This document shows positions 19,923 to 29,577 of a stretch of 64,000 nt of DNA, piece after piece. The notes below the pieces were generated by a model. It made no database searches, was not told where the DNA came from, and saw nothing but the letters and a program-made list of their open reading frames with translations. Numbering within the stretch: the first letter of the stretch is position 1; every line of letters starts with the position of its first letter. Source of the DNA: Marinifilum sp. N1E240 (GTDB taxonomy: Bacteria; Bacteroidota; Bacteroidia; Bacteroidales; Marinifilaceae); assembly GCF_009295825.1 (NCBI RefSeq), contig NZ_WHKF01000009.1:1-64000 (forward strand), given 5' to 3'. Position numbers and translations under genes: made by a program.

Positions 19923-20414
19923 ATGAAGAAACTTACTTTAACGCTATTGCTAATTGGGATAGCAATAGTTAGCACTTTGGCGCAAAAAAAAATGCCGGAA
20001 ACTGCAGTTAAAACACTGGCGGGAGAGAGTGTTAATGCAAATCAATTTACTAATGATGGAAAACCAATTGTAATAAGCTTTTGGGCAACATGGTGTAAAC
20101 CCTGTTTAAGTGAATTGTCGGCCTTTAACGACGAATATGAAGATTGGTTTGAAGAGACCGGTGTAAAAATTATTGCAGTTTCGATTGATGATGCGCGAAC
20201 AAGTGCACGTGTAAAAAGCTTGGTTTTAGGAAAAGATTGGCCGTTTGAGGTTTATTTAGATTCTAATCAGGACTTAAAGAGAGCCTTAAACATTGTAAAC
20301 GTACCTCATACTTTAATTTTAAATGGAGAAGGAGAAATTGTATGGGAACATACAACTTATAATCCAGGAAGCGAAGAGGAGATAATTGAGCAAGTGCGCC
20401 AATTGATAAAGTAA
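19923..20414 (+). CDS. TlpA-like thioredoxin, exported
   Basis: A 163-residue protein with a signal peptide (about 1-20, ending TLAQ) and a TlpA/ResA-type thioredoxin domain. The redox motif is WATWCKPC (about 56-63), and the cis-Pro lies in NVPHTLIL. It probably reduces or isomerises periplasmic disulfides. It lies 31 bp ahead of the DUF6029 gene in the same orientation, and the downstream Omp28-like lipoprotein also has a redox CxxC, so the cluster may share an envelope thiol role (inference). Confidence 0.85.
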   Translation: MKKLTLTLLLIGIAIVSTLAQKKMPETAVKTLAGESVNANQFTNDGKPIVISFWATWCKPCLSELSAFNDEYEDWFEETGVKIIAVSIDDARTSARVKSLVLGKDWPFEVYLDSNQDLKRALNIVNVPHTLILNGEGEIVWEHTTYNPGSEEEIIEQVRQLIK

Positions 20415-20445
20415 ATCAACACAAATAAATTTAATATCTAACCAA

Positions 20446-22044
20446 ATGAATAGAATATACATCTGCCTTTTAGTTATTCTAACAATCACAAGTAGTTCTC
20501 TTTTTTCACAAGAAAAAGGGACTTTGTCAGGAAGTTTCGAAAGTAATAATCAAATATATAGAGATGATAGCAAAATTGGAGCTAGAGCACCTAAAGACAA
20601 TTTTGGATCAAACAATTACTTAAAGTTGAATTACAATTATGGAAAATTTCAAGCTGGAATTCAGTATGAAGCCTATTTACCTCCATTATTGGGATATGAT
20701 TTTAATTTAGATGATGAAGGAATAGTGCACAAATATGTTTCCTATCAAGATAAAGATTTGGCGATAACAGTTGGTAACTTTTATGAGCAATTTGGAAGCG
20801 GCTTACTTTTTAGAGCATGGGAAGATCGACAATTGGGTTTAAACAATTCTCTTGAAGGTGTTAATATTAGGTTTAAGCCTACTAATTATATCAGTTTAAA
20901 AGCTGTATATGGAAAACAACGCAAATATTTCGATACTGGAGAGGGAAAAATTAGAGGAATTGACGGAGAGTTAAACGTGCTGGAAGGATTGGAAATTGAA
21001 GGGAATTCGATCTTGATTGTAGGTGGAGGATATATAAATAGATATCAGGATTATACTGGTCCCGTAGAAGATTTCCCGTCAAGTGTAAATGCTTGGTCCG
21101 CAAGAGTTGATTTTTCTTCTGGGAAAAGTGCTCTTCAAGTTGAATACGTGAATAAAGGTGAAGATGGAAGTTCGGCAACTCCTCAAATAATATCAAAAGG
21201 AGAAGCTTTGCTGGCTAATTATAGTTACACTCAGAAGGGTTTAGGTTTAAATTTCTCATTTAGAAGATTGGAAAATATGACCTTTAGATCGGAAAGAGAA
21301 GCTGTTAATAACGAGTTGTTTGTGAATTATTTGCCAGCCAATACAAAGCAGCATAAATACAGTTTGGCTAATTTATACCCATATTCGACACAAGCAATGG
21401 GCGAAATTGGTGGTCAGGTAGATTTTGTATACACCATTAAGAAAAAATCAGCTTTGGGTGGAAAATATGGAACGAGAATTTCTTTAAACTATTCGCATTA
21501 CAATAAGTTGGAAGGAACACAAGTTGATGGTGTGTTTTATAAGGATTCGGAATTTTTAGGTTTTGATGGCACCAAATTGTATCGTGATTTTAATGTTGAA
21601 ATTCAAAAGAAGTGGTCGAAACGCTTCAAATCTTACTTTACGTTCATGAATCTTGAGTACAATAAAAGTGTAATTGAAGGTGGTGATAAAGGTTTGGTGA
21701 AAGCTAAGGTATTTGTATCTGACCTGCAGTATAAATTGAAAAAAGGAAAAGCAATACGAGCAGAATTTCAATATTTAAATACAAAGCAAGACATGCAAGA
21801 TTGGATTGCCGGGACTTTGGAATACAATATTGGTAGTCGTTGGTCCTTCTTTGTTTCAGATATGTACAATTCTGGTAAAACAGATGTTCATTATATCAAC
21901 TTAGGAGGTAGCTATGTGAAAAAATCTACTCGATTTTCTTTGAGTTATGGAAGACAAAAAGAAGGTTTACTTTGTGTAGGAGGTGTTTGTAGAATGGTAC
22001 CTGCAGCAAGTGGTTTTAGCTTTAGTTTGAGTAAAAGTTTTTAA
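20446..22044 (+). CDS. DUF6029 family outer-membrane-like protein
   Basis: A 532-residue protein with a signal peptide (about 1-21, ending LFSQ) and a body of alternating polar/aromatic strands consistent with an outer-membrane beta barrel. The GNFYEQFGSGLLFRAWEDRQLG block (about 105-126) and the ending FSFSLSKSF match DUF6029 proteins of Bacteroidota, which sit next to TlpA-like thioredoxin and Omp28-like genes. Here it is downstream of a TlpA-like gene. A CVGGVC pair near the C terminus could form a disulfide. Function is unknown. Confidence 0.72.
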   Translation: MNRIYICLLVILTITSSSLFSQEKGTLSGSFESNNQIYRDDSKIGARAPKDNFGSNNYLKLNYNYGKFQAGIQYEAYLPPLLGYDFNLDDEGIVHKYVSYQDKDLAITVGNFYEQFGSGLLFRAWEDRQLGLNNSLEGVNIRFKPTNYISLKAVYGKQRKYFDTGEGKIRGIDGELNVLEGLEIEGNSILIVGGGYINRYQDYTGPVEDFPSSVNAWSARVDFSSGKSALQVEYVNKGEDGSSATPQIISKGEALLANYSYTQKGLGLNFSFRRLENMTFRSEREAVNNELFVNYLPANTKQHKYSLANLYPYSTQAMGEIGGQVDFVYTIKKKSALGGKYGTRISLNYSHYNKLEGTQVDGVFYKDSEFLGFDGTKLYRDFNVEIQKKWSKRFKSYFTFMNLEYNKSVIEGGDKGLVKAKVFVSDLQYKLKKGKAIRAEFQYLNTKQDMQDWIAGTLEYNIGSRWSFFVSDMYNSGKTDVHYINLGGSYVKKSTRFSLSYGRQKEGLLCVGGVCRMVPAASGFSFSLSKSF

Positions 22045-22060
22045 GAATTGAATCATAAGA

Positions 22061-22096
22061 AAAAAGAGCTGTTTGATCATTCAAACAGCTCTTTTT
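22061..22096. terminator. Bidirectional terminator between DUF6029 and Omp28-like genes
   Basis: A perfect 16-bp stem (22061-22076 with 22081-22096; arm core AGAGCTGTTTGA) with loop TCAT. Flanking A and T runs let it serve both convergent genes. Confidence 0.92.
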
Positions 22097-22117
22097 GTAT
22101 ATTTATACCTAGAAACT

Positions 22118-22987
22118 CTAGTCAAAAGCTTGATTAGAACCTATTTTAACGATTTGAGCATTTAATACATTCTTACCACCTTTTTCAACTACAAAAGCGA
22201 CAATGTAACAATTCTCTTTCTTGTAATTTTCCAAACTGATTTCAAAATCAGCTTCACATATTTTACCTGCTTTGGTATAATCTTCAGGAATAACATCTCC
22301 ATATACATCTGTTGCCGATTTTCTAAGAACATTAGCATGCTCGAAATCAATAATAGGATTTCCTTTTTGGTAATATGGAGAATTACCTTCATCATTATAA
22401 TAATTGGCTTGATTAGCTAGAACCTTATCTTCAACGAGATAAATTACGTAATCAACACTTTTAGAAATGTCAGCACTAAACCCAATTTGAATTTTACCTT
22501 TTACCATTTCATTTTCAATGTCTGTAAGTAAGGCTATACCCAAATCTATATCTTTAGAAAGATTGCTTTGAAGATCATTGTATTTTTCAGTCCATGTTTT
22601 TAATCGATTTACTTTTGCGGTAGGAAAACCTGTAATATTAAATTTTTCAAGCATGTTTTTTACATGAGTATAACCCATATCACTATCATCGTGAATTCCA
22701 ATTCCAATAACATTACTATTTTTATAAACTGCATCTTCCATTGCATGTGCAACTCTCGGACAATAACCACACCAAGTTCCTGTGTAATCTTCTAGAAGTA
22801 TTTTTGTTGTGAAGGCTGAGGGAGCTACTTCGGTGCTTAATGTCACATTCGTATTTGTTCTGGAAATGGATGGTGTAGGATCCGGATCTGGAGTAATTGA
22901 GTCATCATCGCTACTGCTACTACAAGAACTTGTAAAAAGTCCTAAAATTAGAATGGCTGGCAGAAACCATTGTTTAAAATTTTTCAT
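22118..22987 (-). CDS. Omp28-related lipoprotein with thioredoxin-like CxxC
   Basis: A 289-residue lipoprotein: lipobox Cys22 (TSSC) followed by a Ser/Asp/Pro linker (SSSSDDDSITPDPDPTPS). The domain carries EDYTGTWCGYCPRVAHAM (about 67-84), the signature of Omp28-related proteins, with a CGYC redox motif and a cis-Pro in GFPTAKVN. It is probably surface-exposed or in the outer membrane periplasmic leaflet. It is convergent with the TlpA-DUF6029 pair. The role is unproven. Confidence 0.82.
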   Translation of the reverse strand: MKNFKQWFLPAILILGLFTSSCSSSSDDDSITPDPDPTPSISRTNTNVTLSTEVAPSAFTTKILLEDYTGTWCGYCPRVAHAMEDAVYKNSNVIGIGIHDDSDMGYTHVKNMLEKFNITGFPTAKVNRLKTWTEKYNDLQSNLSKDIDLGIALLTDIENEMVKGKIQIGFSADISKSVDYVIYLVEDKVLANQANYYNDEGNSPYYQKGNPIIDFEHANVLRKSATDVYGDVIPEDYTKAGKICEADFEISLENYKKENCYIVAFVVEKGGKNVLNAQIVKIGSNQAFD

Positions 22988-23119
22988 GTGATTGATTAGT
23001 GTTAATTAATAATAAATTAATTCTCTTTGTCTTAAAAATAAGAACAAAACTTTAGAAGACAAATTATTGGGATTTTTTGTGGATAAAATCAGCGGAACTT
23101 ACTATTTGGTTAATCTGCA

Positions 23120-23151
23120 TAAAAAAACGACCCCAATATTTGGAGTCGTTT
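23120..23151 (-). terminator. Terminator behind the aminotransferase gene
   Basis: Arms 23125-23135 and 23141-23151 (AAACGACCCCA / TGGAGTCGTTT) with an ATATT loop. The single plus-strand C/A mismatch is a G-U pair in minus-strand RNA, and a T run follows on that strand. Confidence 0.87.
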
Positions 23152-23174
23152 AATGATATAATATTTTGTATTAA

Positions 23175-24374
23175 TTACAATGTTCTGCCAGGATATACTT
23201 TTAAAGCAGCATCCAAAGTTTCCATTGCGTTAGCCAAATCTTCTTTCTTTAATACGTAAGCAATACGAACTTCGTTTTTACCTAAACCTGCAGTTGCATA
23301 GAATCCTGTAGCAGGAGCAACCATTACAGTTTGGTTGTTGTGTTCGAATTCTTCCAAAATCCACTGTGCAAATTTATCTGCATCGTCAATTGGAAGTTTT
23401 ACAACAGTGTAAAAAGCTCCCTTTGGAAGAGGACAATAAACACCTTCCATTTTATTTAAAGCTTCTACCATAAAATCACGACGAGCGATATATTCATCGT
23501 AAACTTCGTCGAAATATTCTTTTGGAGTATCTAATGATGCTTCAGCAGCAATTTGTCCAAAAGCAGGAGGACATAAACGAGCTTGAGCAAATTTCATTGC
23601 AGTGTCAATTACCTCTTTGTTTTTGGTAATCATAGCACCAATACGCACACCACATTCAGAGTAACGTTTCGACACAGAATCCATCATTACAACATTCTGC
23701 TCAATACCTTCCAGATTCATTGCTGAGAAATGCTCTTCTCCACCATAACAGAATTCACGATAAACTTCATCAGAGAACAAGAATAAGTCATGCTTGATAA
23801 CCAATTCGCGTAATTGATTCAATTCCTCTTTAGAGTACAAGTAACCTGTTGGGTTGTTAGGATTACAAATAACAATAGCCTTTGTCTTAGGAGTCATCAA
23901 TTTTTCAAACTCTTCAATTGCAGGTAAGGCAAAATCGTTTTCGATATTTGATGTAATTGGCACAACTTTAACACCAGCAGCAATAGCAAAACCATTGTAG
24001 TTGGCATAGAATGGCTCTGGAATTAAAACTTCATCACCAGGATTTAAACAAGTCATTAAAGCAAAAGTAATTGCTTCAGAACCTCCAGTGGTAATCAACA
24101 TTTCATTCTCATTAACATCAATACCAATATTTTGGTACATTTTTGCCAATTTCTTACGATAAGAAATATTACCCGCTGAGTGAGAATATTCAATTACTTT
24201 CTCAGTACAGTTTCTGATTGCATCCATTGCAACCTCAGGAGTTTTAATATCTGGCTGACCGATGTTCAAGTGATAAACAGTTCTGCCTTTAGCTTTTGCG
24301 CCTTCTGCATAAGGAACCAACTTACGAATTGGTGACTCAGGCATCAATCTTCCTTTGTCTGAAATTTGTGGCAT
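23175..24374 (-). CDS. Class I PLP-dependent aminotransferase (aspartate aminotransferase family)
   Basis: A 399-residue fold-type I aminotransferase. NIGQPDI (37-43), the substrate-loop TTGGSEAI (95-102), CNPNNPTG (170-177), SDEVYREF (201-208) and the PLP-binding Lys236 in DSVSKRYSECGVRIG are visible. The usual GWRIG after the Lys is replaced by GVRIG. It probably interconverts aspartate or related amino acids with 2-oxoglutarate. It is monocistronic, with a dedicated terminator, and divergent from valS. The substrate is not certain. Confidence 0.87.
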   Translation of the reverse strand: MPQISDKGRLMPESPIRKLVPYAEGAKAKGRTVYHLNIGQPDIKTPEVAMDAIRNCTEKVIEYSHSAGNISYRKKLAKMYQNIGIDVNENEMLITTGGSEAITFALMTCLNPGDEVLIPEPFYANYNGFAIAAGVKVVPITSNIENDFALPAIEEFEKLMTPKTKAIVICNPNNPTGYLYSKEELNQLRELVIKHDLFLFSDEVYREFCYGGEEHFSAMNLEGIEQNVVMMDSVSKRYSECGVRIGAMITKNKEVIDTAMKFAQARLCPPAFGQIAAEASLDTPKEYFDEVYDEYIARRDFMVEALNKMEGVYCPLPKGAFYTVVKLPIDDADKFAQWILEEFEHNNQTVMVAPATGFYATAGLGKNEVRIAYVLKKEDLANAMETLDAALKVYPGRTL

Positions 24375-24409
24375 TTGTTGTGTGTTTAAGTTTTTGGTTT
24401 AATAAAAAT

Positions 24410-24445
24410 AAAGTGCCTAGAATACTTAAAGTGCCTAGAATACTT
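24410..24445. repeat. Two tandem 18-bp repeats
   Basis: The unit AAAGTGCCTAGAATACTT occurs twice head to tail without a gap, about 35 bp ahead of the aminotransferase start. It could be a regulator-binding cluster or a replication-slippage product. Confidence 0.85.
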
Positions 24446-24712
24446 AGAGTTATATCGGAAGATAAAATCATTTCAATTTATAACTTTAAGTACTTGTAAA
24501 TACATTAAGTACTTAGAAACTCGATTCTGCCAAAAGTATATAAAAAACTAGGTAAAAAAAATGATTTTTCATGCTTTTCAACATCGCTTTAAAAATCTGA
24601 CTTTTAGGAAGTCGCAGTCTTTTATTTCCAAGTATGAAACTATTCCAGTCTGATATTTATTTATTCACTCATTTTATTGTCATTCAGTGAAGTAATATCC
24701 CACAGAATTTCT

Positions 24713-24720
24713 TAATTTTG
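24713..24720 (+). promoter_or_regulatory. -7 promoter element for valS
   Basis: TAATTTTG fits TAnnTTTG, 48 bp ahead of the valS ATG. No well-placed -33 TTG was found. Confidence 0.45.
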
Positions 24721-24768
24721 AGCCAAATTTTTTTGAAAATATAGAATTAATAAAATATAGTTAAACAA

Positions 24769-27390
24769 ATGGAAATCCCAACTAAGTACAATCCTGCAGA
24801 ATCGGAGGACAAGTGGTATAAGTATTGGATGGATAAAGGATTCTTCCACTCAGTACCAGACGAGAGAGAGGCGTATACAATTGTAATTCCGCCACCAAAC
24901 GTCACCGGTGTGTTACACATGGGGCATATGCTAAACAATACAATTCAAGATGTATTGGTCCGCAGAGCCAGATTGCAGGGAAAGAATGTCTGTTGGGTAC
25001 CAGGAACCGATCATGCATCAATTGCGACAGAAGCTAAGGTTGTAAACAAACTTAGAGAAGAAGGTATTTCTAAGGAGGACATTACTCGCGATGAGTTTAT
25101 GGAACATGCCTGGGAATGGAAAGAGAAGCACGGTGGTATTATTTTGGAGCAGCTTAAGAAATTAGGTGCTTCATGTGATTGGGAACGTACTGCTTTTACC
25201 ATGGATGAATCTCTTTACGATTCAGTAATCGATGTATTTATCGATCTGTATAATAAGGATAAAATCTATCGTGGTGTTCGTATGGTAAACTGGGATCCAT
25301 CTGCACAGACAGCTGTTTCTGATGAGGAGGTAATCCATAAAGAATTACAATCGAAACTTTATTATTTAAGATATCAGGTTGAAGGTACTGAGGAGTACAT
25401 TACTATTGCAACAACTCGTCCTGAAACTATTCTTGGTGATACTGCAGTTTGTATCAACCCAAAAGATGAGCGTTTTGCTCACTTAAGAGGCAAGCGTTGT
25501 ATCGTACCTTTGGTAAATCGTTCTATTCCTATTATTGAGGATGAGTACGTAGATATGGAGTTTGGTACGGGAGCGTTAAAAATAACTCCTGCTCACGATA
25601 TTCATGACTACGAAATTGGTGATCGTCATAATCTTGAGTCGATCGATATTTTCAACGATAATGGTACCATGAGTGAAGCTGCACAGCTTTATATTGGTAA
25701 AGATCGTTTCGAAGTTCGTGACTTGATTCTTCCAGATCTTGAGAAAGCAGGAAACTTGGTTAAGATTGAAGACTATGTGAACAAAGTTGGTTTCTCTGAA
25801 CGTACTGATGCTGTTATTGAGCCGAAGTTGAGTATGCAGTGGTTCCTAAATATGAAGGAATTGGCTGAGCCAGCTTTGGAGCACGTAATGAATGACGATA
25901 TTCAGTTGCACCCGGCTAAGTTCAAGAACACTTACCGTCATTGGATGGAAAATGTAAAAGATTGGTGTATTTCTCGTCAATTATGGTGGGGACAGCGTAT
26001 TCCTGTTTATTACTTGCCAGAAGGTGGTTATGTAGTTGCTAAAACTATTGAAGAAGCTCTTGTTGCAGCTACGGCTAAAACAGGAAAATCATATAAAGCA
26101 GAAGATTTACGTCAGGATGAGGATGTATTAGATACATGGTTCTCTTCATGGTTGTGGCCTCTTTCTGTATTTGATGGTATTCGTAATCCTGAAAATGAGG
26201 AGATCAAATACTATTACCCAACTAACGATTTGGTTTCAGGACCAGATATTCTATTCTTCTGGATTGCTCGTATGGTAATTGCAGGATATGAATACAGAGG
26301 TGAAAAACCATTTTCTAACGTTTATTTGACTGGTATTGTTCGTGATGAAATAGGACGTAAGATGTCTAAGTCATTAGGAAACTCGCCAGATCCATTAGAT
26401 CTAATTGCAAAATATGGTGCTGATGGTGTTCGTGTAGGTATGTTATTGTGTTCGCCAGCTGGTGGAGACTTGCTTTTCAACGAGAACTTACCTGAGCAGG
26501 GACGTAACTTTACAACTAAGATTTGGAATGCTTTCCGTTTGGTGAAAGGTTGGGAAGTTGCCGATATCGAGCAACCAGAATATGCACGAATTGCAACTGA
26601 AGTATTCCATGCTCGTTTGAACAGCACAATGGAGCAACTGGATGAGCAGTTCAAGCAATATCGTATCAGCGAGGCTTTAATGACTGTTTATACTTTATTC
26701 CGCGATGAATTCTCATCATGGTATTTAGAAATGGTGAAGCCAGCTTATCAGCAGCCAATCGATAAGAAAACTTTCGATTCAACGGTTGCTCTTTTCGAGA
26801 AGTTGATGCAATTATTGCACCCATTCATGCCATTCTTAACAGAGGAAATTTGGCAGTTACTTGCCGACCGTACCGATGAGGATAGCATTATGGTTTCAGT
26901 TATGCCTAAACCAGATTCTTATGATGATGATTTGTTAGCGAAGTTTGAGCAGGTTAAAGAAGTGATTGTAGCCGTTCGTAACATCCGTAAGCAGAAGAAT
27001 ATTGCCTTTAAGGAAGTTTTAGAAATGAACTACAAAGCGAAAGGAGATAATTACGATGCTTCTTTCGATTGTGTTGTGGCTAAAATGTGTAACCTGAAAG
27101 AGATCTCAACTGCAAATGGCGAAATGGCTGGTGCAATGTCGTTCATTGTAAATGCAATTGAGTATTTCATTCCTCTTGGCGATTTGGTTAACGTTGAAGA
27201 AGAAATCAAGAAGATGGAAGATGAGTTGAAATATACTCAAGGTTTCCTTAAATCAGTTCAGAAGAAAATGAGCAACGAGCGTTTTGTAAACAATGCTCCT
27301 GCAAAAGTAATCGAGATTGAGAAAAAGAAAATGGCTGATGCTGAAGCTAAAATTAAGGTTTTAGAAGATCGTATTGCCAGTATGAAGTAA
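24769..27390 (+). CDS. valS: Valyl-tRNA synthetase
   Basis: An 873-residue class I synthetase that charges tRNA(Val). The HIGH-type motif is H50-M-G-H53 after PPPNVTG, and KMSKS lies at 531-535 ([14 protein letters not shown]). The editing (CP1) domain shows [15 protein letters not shown]-terminal coiled coil (about 805-873, Lys/Glu-rich) is the ValRS arm. Codon use is richer in CGT arginine codons than the neighbouring accessory genes, as expected for a highly expressed gene. It is monocistronic and ends in a terminator. Confidence 0.98.
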   Translation: MEIPTKYNPAESEDKWYKYWMDKGFFHSVPDEREAYTIVIPPPNVTGVLHMGHMLNNTIQDVLVRRARLQGKNVCWVPGTDHASIATEAKVVNKLREEGISKEDITRDEFMEHAWEWKEKHGGIILEQLKKLGASCDWERTAFTMDESLYDSVIDVFIDLYNKDKIYRGVRMVNWDPSAQTAVSDEEVIHKELQSKLYYLRYQVEGTEEYITIATTRPETILGDTAVCINPKDERFAHLRGKRCIVPLVNRSIPIIEDEYVDMEFGTGALKITPAHDIHDYEIGDRHNLESIDIFNDNGTMSEAAQLYIGKDRFEVRDLILPDLEKAGNLVKIEDYVNKVGFSERTDAVIEPKLSMQWFLNMKELAEPALEHVMNDDIQLHPAKFKNTYRHWMENVKDWCISRQLWWGQRIPVYYLPEGGYVVAKTIEEALVAATAKTGKSYKAEDLRQDEDVLDTWFSSWLWPLSVFDGIRNPENEEIKYYYPTNDLVSGPDILFFWIARMVIAGYEYRGEKPFSNVYLTGIVRDEIGRKMSKSLGNSPDPLDLIAKYGADGVRVGMLLCSPAGGDLLFNENLPEQGRNFTTKIWNAFRLVKGWEVADIEQPEYARIATEVFHARLNSTMEQLDEQFKQYRISEALMTVYTLFRDEFSSWYLEMVKPAYQQPIDKKTFDSTVALFEKLMQLLHPFMPFLTEEIWQLLADRTDEDSIMVSVMPKPDSYDDDLLAKFEQVKEVIVAVRNIRKQKNIAFKEVLEMNYKAKGDNYDASFDCVVAKMCNLKEISTANGEMAGAMSFIVNAIEYFIPLGDLVNVEEEIKKMEDELKYTQGFLKSVQKKMSNERFVNNAPAKVIEIEKKKMADAEAKIKVLEDRIASMK

Positions 27391-27413
27391 GAAGAGATTA
27401 ACTTTTATATATT

Positions 27414-27447
27414 AATGCCGTTTCAATTATTTGGAACGGCATTTTAT
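27414..27447 (+). terminator. Terminator behind valS
   Basis: A 9-bp stem AATGCCGTT/AACGGCATT (27414-27422 with 27435-27443) followed by a T-rich tract. Confidence 0.8.
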
Positions 27448-27541
27448 TTATTGGGAATTAATTACTGATATCTGATGAGTGCTTTCTGTTCACTGATATT
27501 TCTTATCTTCGTCGCACAAAATAACTTAAACATTTACCAAA

Positions 27542-27892
27542 ATGACAATCAAAAGAATGGATTCGACTCCAAGAATGAGTCGTATTGTAGAACACGGGGA
27601 TACTATTTATTTGTGTGGACAAACTGCAAAAGATGCTAATACAGATATTAAGGAGCAAACCGTTACAACATTAGAGAAAGTAGAAGAACTATTAGAAAAA
27701 GCAGGGTCGGATAAAAAACACATCCTTTCTGTAACTATCTATGTTCGCGACATGAAAGATTTCGCAGCTATGAATGAAGTTTGGGATGCGTGGGTAGTTG
27801 ATGGATATCAACCAGCACGAGCTTGTGTTGAAGCTCGTATGGCTCGTCCTGAATTATTGGTAGAAATGTCGGTTGTAGCTGCTAAGAGATAA
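27542..27892 (+). CDS. RidA/YjgF/YER057c/UK114-family protein
   Basis: A 116-residue protein of the Rid family. The core IYLCGQTA (about 22-29) and the C-terminal [19 protein letters not shown] (about 91-109), containing the conserved Arg, are visible. Classical RidA hydrolyses reactive enamine/imine intermediates from PLP enzymes. The [14 protein letters not shown] signature belongs to a Rid subgroup other than archetypal RidA, so deaminase activity is not certain. It is monocistronic, flanked by terminators. Confidence 0.85.
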   Translation: MTIKRMDSTPRMSRIVEHGDTIYLCGQTAKDANTDIKEQTVTTLEKVEELLEKAGSDKKHILSVTIYVRDMKDFAAMNEVWDAWVVDGYQPARACVEARMARPELLVEMSVVAAKR

Positions 27893-27915
27893 GAGAAGGT
27901 TTAAAATTCTATATG

Positions 27916-27948
27916 AATCCAGGTTTCATTTTGAGACCTGGATTTTTT
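27916..27948 (+). terminator. Rho-independent terminator
   Basis: A 9-bp stem AATCCAGGT/ACCTGGATT (27916-27924 with 27936-27944) followed by a T run. Confidence 0.87.
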
Positions 27949-27986
27949 ATGCAGTAATTATAGAGCTTTGGATTATTGAAAATGCA

Positions 27987-28009
27987 ATTCTTATCTTGCA
28001 GTTAAGAAT
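27987..28009. promoter_or_regulatory. Perfect palindrome overlapping the likely crp-like promoter
   Basis: Arms ATTCTTA (27987-27993) and TAAGAAT (28003-28009) are perfectly inverted with a 9-bp spacer. The spacer and left arm cover TATCTTGC (27992-27999), one or two changes from TAnnTTTG. The position 30 bp ahead of the Crp/Fnr gene suggests an autoregulatory site. The half-sites (TCTTA/TAAGA) resemble those at 28626 and 29584. Confidence 0.4.
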
Positions 28010-28039
28010 GAAATGACATCAAATAAATAAGCTAGCTGT

Positions 28040-28621
28040 ATGTTTGAGAAATTTGTGGCATTAATTAGTCAGTATGCATCTCTTAACAAGGAGGAAGTAG
28101 AATTTGCAAGAAAGAATTTTCCAATAAAAAGCTATTCTAAGAATGAAATGATTTCTAATGAAGGGGAAATCTCACAATCCATCTATTTTGTATTGGAAGG
28201 TTGCGTTCGACTTTTTTATAATGTGGATGGAAAAGAAAAGACAGCATTTTTCTATACAGAAGGAAAGTTTCTTTGTGCCAATGAAAGTTTTTTGAAGAAT
28301 ACACCTGCTAAAGAAAATTTTCAGGCGCTAGAAGACACCACGGTCGTGATATTTCATAAATCAATTAATGTGGAGATTGTTAAAAAGTTCTCGAATTTTG
28401 AGATGATTGAACGTTTGGCATTAATAGATGAACTAATTACCAGTAATAGGATTGTTGAATCTTTTATCTCAAAATCGCCAGAAGAAAGATACCTTGAATT
28501 GTTAGAATCTAATATGGATCTATTTCAAAGAGTTCATCAACAATATATCGCTTCATACCTAGGTATATCCCCAGAATCACTTAGTAGAATAAGAAAAAGA
28601 ATTGCGAAAACTTCCCGCTGA
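28040..28621 (+). CDS. Crp/Fnr family transcriptional regulator
   Basis: A 193-residue regulator. Residues about 20-115 form a cNMP-binding beta-roll (ISQSIYFVLEGCVRLFYNVDGKEKTAFFY), and about 140-190 hold a helix-turn-helix (HQQYIASYLGISPESLSRIRKRI). No Cys cluster for an Fe-S centre is seen, and the Arg-Ser phosphate-binding pocket of true CRP is not evident, so the effector is unknown. The next two genes each carry a copy of the same palindromic element at -41 of a TAnnTTTG promoter, so they are the likely targets. This protein is the obvious candidate activator. Confidence 0.88.
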   Translation: MFEKFVALISQYASLNKEEVEFARKNFPIKSYSKNEMISNEGEISQSIYFVLEGCVRLFYNVDGKEKTAFFYTEGKFLCANESFLKNTPAKENFQALEDTTVVIFHKSINVEIVKKFSNFEMIERLALIDELITSNRIVESFISKSPEERYLELLESNMDLFQRVHQQYIASYLGISPESLSRIRKRIAKTSR

Positions 28622-28671
28622 TCGTTCTTAACCAAAGTCAAGAGAATTAAAAATTGTCGTTATTAGTTTTG
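28620..28671 (+). promoter_or_regulatory. Crp/Fnr-type operator plus promoter, copy 1 (SDR gene)
   Basis: A 25-bp element (28620-28644) identical to 29578-29602 contains the near palindrome TCTTAAC-CAAA-GTCAAGA (28626-28643). TAGTTTTG (28664-28671) matches the TAnnTTTG box, 20 bp behind the palindrome. Transcription would start near 28676, putting the palindrome centre near -41, as in a class II Crp-activated promoter. No -33 TTG is present, fitting activator dependence. Confidence 0.72.
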
Positions 28672-28699
28672 TAATAGAGATAAAACAAAATATATCGAC

Positions 28700-29548
28700 A
28701 TGAAACCAAAGAGAGTTTTATTAGCTGGGGCAACAGGATACCTTGGCAGATACATCGCGAGTTTATTATTGGATAATGGCTATTGTGGGCGATTAATTGT
28801 TCGAAACAAACAAAAAGCTTGTTTCGATGAGCGAATGTTTGAGGTTGTTGAAGCAGAAATCACAAAATCACAAACACTGGCTAGTATTTGTAATAGTGTT
28901 GACATTGTAATAAGTACAGTTGGTATTACAAGGCAAAAAGATGGTCTAACCTATATGGATGTTGACTATCAGGCTAACGTAAATCTCTTGGAAGAAGCCA
29001 AAAGAAATGGTGTTAAAAAATTCATATATGTTTCTGTTTTTAATGGAGAGAAGCTTCGAAATTTAAAAATATGCGAAGCAAAAGAGAAATTTACAGATTG
29101 TCTTAAGGTATCAGACTTAGATTATTGTATCATCCGTCCCAATGGGTTTTTCTCTGACATGGGTGATTTTTTAAAAATGGCTGAAAAGGGGACAATTTAT
29201 TTATTTGGAGATGGTACACTTAAATTGAACCCAATTCATGGGGAAGATTTGGCAAGAGTTTGTCTTGACGCAATTGAAAGCACCCAAAAAGAAATTAATG
29301 TAGGTGGTCCCGATTTATTCTCTCATAAGGAAATAGCAGAATTAGCTTTTAATGCATTAAATAAGAAGGGTAAGATTTCTCATTTGCCAGACTGGATTAG
29401 AAGATTTGTAATTTCGTTTTTAAGAGTTTTTACTTCCTCAAAAACATATGGTCCATTTGAATTTTTCCTCACAACAATGGGGATACAAATGAGTGCTCCT
29501 AAGTATGGAAGACGACATTTGAAAGACTTCTTCAATAAATCATGTTAG
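28700..29548 (+). CDS. Atypical SDR / NmrA-like NAD(P)-binding protein
   Basis: A 282-residue Rossmann protein. The nucleotide-binding GATGYLG (about 10-16) follows RVLLA, and DIVISTVGITRQ, YVSVFNGEK and CIIRPNGFFSD mark an extended/atypical short-chain dehydrogenase of the NmrA or divinyl-reductase-like type. The classical YxxxK is not evident, so it may be a redox sensor or a complex-assembly factor rather than a dehydrogenase. It is preceded by the first Crp/Fnr-type operator-promoter and followed by the second. The substrate is unknown. Confidence 0.8.
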   Translation: MKPKRVLLAGATGYLGRYIASLLLDNGYCGRLIVRNKQKACFDERMFEVVEAEITKSQTLASICNSVDIVISTVGITRQKDGLTYMDVDYQANVNLLEEAKRNGVKKFIYVSVFNGEKLRNLKICEAKEKFTDCLKVSDLDYCIIRPNGFFSDMGDFLKMAEKGTIYLFGDGTLKLNPIHGEDLARVCLDAIESTQKEINVGGPDLFSHKEIAELAFNALNKKGKISHLPDWIRRFVISFLRVFTSSKTYGPFEFFLTTMGIQMSAPKYGRRHLKDFFNKSC

Positions 29549-29577
29549 TAGTAGAATAAAAAAGATTGGCGAAGGCA

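Larger units (their letters stand above)
24375..24768. other. 394-bp divergent intergenic region (aminotransferase / valS)
   Basis: No gene is supported. The aminotransferase side holds an 18-bp tandem duplication (24410-24445) and two AAGTACTT octamers (24488-24495 and 24507-24514, 19 bp apart) that look like diverged members of the same repeat. The valS side holds a TAATTTTG promoter box. The middle (about 24520-24700) shows nothing recognisable. Confidence 0.6.
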
